Shown: positions 5,961 through 6,850 of the stretch, piece by piece
Layout: the number at the start of each line of letters is the position of its first letter
Numbering within the stretch: position 1 is the first letter of the stretch
Origin: Winogradskyella sp.
Lineage (GTDB): Bacteria > Bacteroidota > Bacteroidia > Flavobacteriales > Flavobacteriaceae
Assembly: GCA_030149115.1 (NCBI GenBank)
Contig: JASBSE010000405.1
Location: forward strand, 1 to 6,850
Length of the DNA: 6,850 nucleotides
Direction of reading: 5' to 3'
Program-made: the position numbers and the translations under genes
The notes under the pieces: generated by a model
The model's input: only the letters and a program-made list of their open reading frames with translations
The model's database searches: none
Told to the model about the DNA's origin: nothing

Positions 5961-6701
5961 ATGATAAAATTCTTTCGTAAAATCCGCCAAAAACTAGTTT
6001 CTGAAAATAAGTTTAGCAAGTATTTACTTTACGCTGTTGGCGAAATTGTGCTTGTAGTTATTGGGATTTTGATTGCCTTACAAATCAATAATAAGAATCA
6101 AGAAAGGATAAATAGAGATTATGAATTGACAATGCTCAGGGAGATTAGGGATGCTTTAGAAAAAGATATATCTAACATGGAGGGTGGGCTTAAGACTATT
6201 GAAGATTTAAAACAAAGCGTCATTAAGTTAACAACTGTTAGAAATGAACCCACTTACCCTTATGATTCACTAGTTTACCATTTTACCAAGGTGAGACGTG
6301 GTGGTATTGCTCTAGTAATCAACTATAGTCCATACGAGTCGATCAAATCTACAGGATTAGATAAAATTTCGAATTCACAACTCAGAAACAGTATTACAAA
6401 TTTGTATGAGGTTAAAATGAAAGGGGTTGAGTTTTGGGTTAATGAATTTATTAGAAGACAACTCTATAAAAAAAATGACTTGGTTTCTACAATATTTGAA
6501 AAAGAAGTTATCCCTGACACAAAAGATGGTATAAAAGTAGACTATAAGATAAGTCTTGAGCTAATTCATGATAGCGATGACTTTAATGAATTTCTAGTTA
6601 TTTCAGGTGGTTTTATACCCATTGCTAAAAGAAACATGAACTATGCAATAAATGAAATGAAATCTCAAATAAAAGAGATTGAATTAGAACTAAAGAAATA
6701 G
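5961..6701 (+). CDS. DUF6090-like membrane-anchored protein (copy 3)
   Basis: A 246-residue third member of the family. The first 47 residues match copy 1 at 37 positions, with the identical run AVGEIVLVVIGILIALQINN across the membrane segment (25-44); the usual NNWNE is NNKNQ here. DNA bases 5970-5992 are identical to 2118-2140, showing recent shared ancestry or conversion over the start. The outer part is largely different but keeps YESIKSTGLDKISNSQLR at 125-142 followed by a Tyr at 149, and a C-terminal Lys/Glu-rich helix (about 228-246). The predicted topology is N-terminus inside and bulk in the periplasm. It is about 2.3 kb from the tandem pair and separated from it by unrelated genes and several elements, so it appears to be an independently placed unit. 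Function unknown. Confidence 0.87.
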   Translation: MIKFFRKIRQKLVSENKFSKYLLYAVGEIVLVVIGILIALQINNKNQERINRDYELTMLREIRDALEKDISNMEGGLKTIEDLKQSVIKLTTVRNEPTYPYDSLVYHFTKVRRGGIALVINYSPYESIKSTGLDKISNSQLRNSITNLYEVKMKGVEFWVNEFIRRQLYKKNDLVSTIFEKEVIPDTKDGIKVDYKISLELIHDSDDFNEFLVISGGFIPIAKRNMNYAINEMKSQIKEIELELKK

Positions 6702-6706
6702 CATTG

Positions 6707-6850
6707 GGCAACAATGGCTAGAAGTAATTGCTTGTTTCGGATTTGTGTGTTATTACCTAAGTTAATCTACAGGTAGTATCATGTATAGTCCATTGCCACT
6801 GAACTTTCTCACTAAAATACATTTCGTACTTGTTTCATTGTAAATTACTA
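6707..6850 (+). repeat. 5' part of a further intergenic foldback element
   Basis: The final non-coding stretch begins with AACAATGGCTA at 6710-6720, identical to 1282-1292, and a local hairpin CAAT 6712-6715 with ATTG 6727-6730. A longer bulged stem can be drawn: GGCA 6707-6710 with TGCC 6794-6797, ATGG 6714-6717 with CCAT 6790-6793, and CTA 6718-6720 with TAG 6786-6788, leaving ACA and a single T unpaired. No CGTT(A/G) core is found before the window ends, so the 3' end is either degenerate or beyond 6850. No gene is seen in 6702-6850. Confidence 0.5.

Noticed and set aside
5718..5990. Open frame on the - strand, 90 codons
   Set aside because: It lies opposite the lipoprotein gene, crosses the intergenic element and enters the next gene; the sense genes explain the sequence better.
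1..6850. CRISPR array or insertion-sequence explanation for the repeated blocks
   Set aside because: The shared blocks are not regularly spaced, do not surround short spacers, and no transposase or flanking target duplication is visible.

Overview
The window is AT-rich DNA that looks like a chromosome of the class Flavobacteriia (phylum Bacteroidetes). The evidence is three copies of a Bacteroidetes-type membrane-anchored protein (DUF6090-like, N-terminus MI(K/N)FFRKIRQ followed by one membrane segment ending ALQINN), signal peptides ending in the Q that is common in this group, no clear Shine-Dalgarno sequences, and promoter-like TAnnTTTG-type boxes. No rRNA, tRNA, transposase, integrase or CRISPR array is visible.

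All eight supported genes lie on the + strand. In order they are: a secreted erythromycin-esterase-family protein (37-1269); an uncharacterised cytoplasmic protein (about 1449-1982); two tandem DUF6090-like membrane proteins (2109-2849 and 2871-3629); a small secreted protein (3816-4307) followed 12 bases later by a secreted MORN-repeat protein (4320-5177); a lipocalin-like lipoprotein (5482-5907); and a third DUF6090-like protein (5961-6701). The genes are functionally unrelated, and most encode envelope or exported products.

The most interesting content lies between the genes. Each one- or two-gene unit is followed by a non-coding element of about 35 to 160 bases that can fold back on itself. 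Seven of the eight elements carry a CGTT(A/G) core; in six cases the next start codon lies about 18-80 bases after it. Elements share blocks: positions 4-17 equal 2034-2047; 9-24 match 3793-3808 (15/16); 1282-1292 equal 6710-6720; 3633-3648 match 5915-5930 (15/16). Two elements sit back to back at 5181-5414 with no convincing gene between them, like an empty cassette. The layout (unrelated genes in one orientation, each followed by a foldback site) resembles an integron cassette array with attC sites, but the core does not fit the classical attC consensus well and no integrase is in view. I read the region as a candidate cassette array of an integron-like or otherwise uncharacterised system; this is inference.

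The proteins do not form an obvious pathway. The two dicistronic units (2109-3629 and 3816-5177) are probably co-transcribed. Other genes may depend on promoters inside the elements, of which 5432-5460 is the best candidate.
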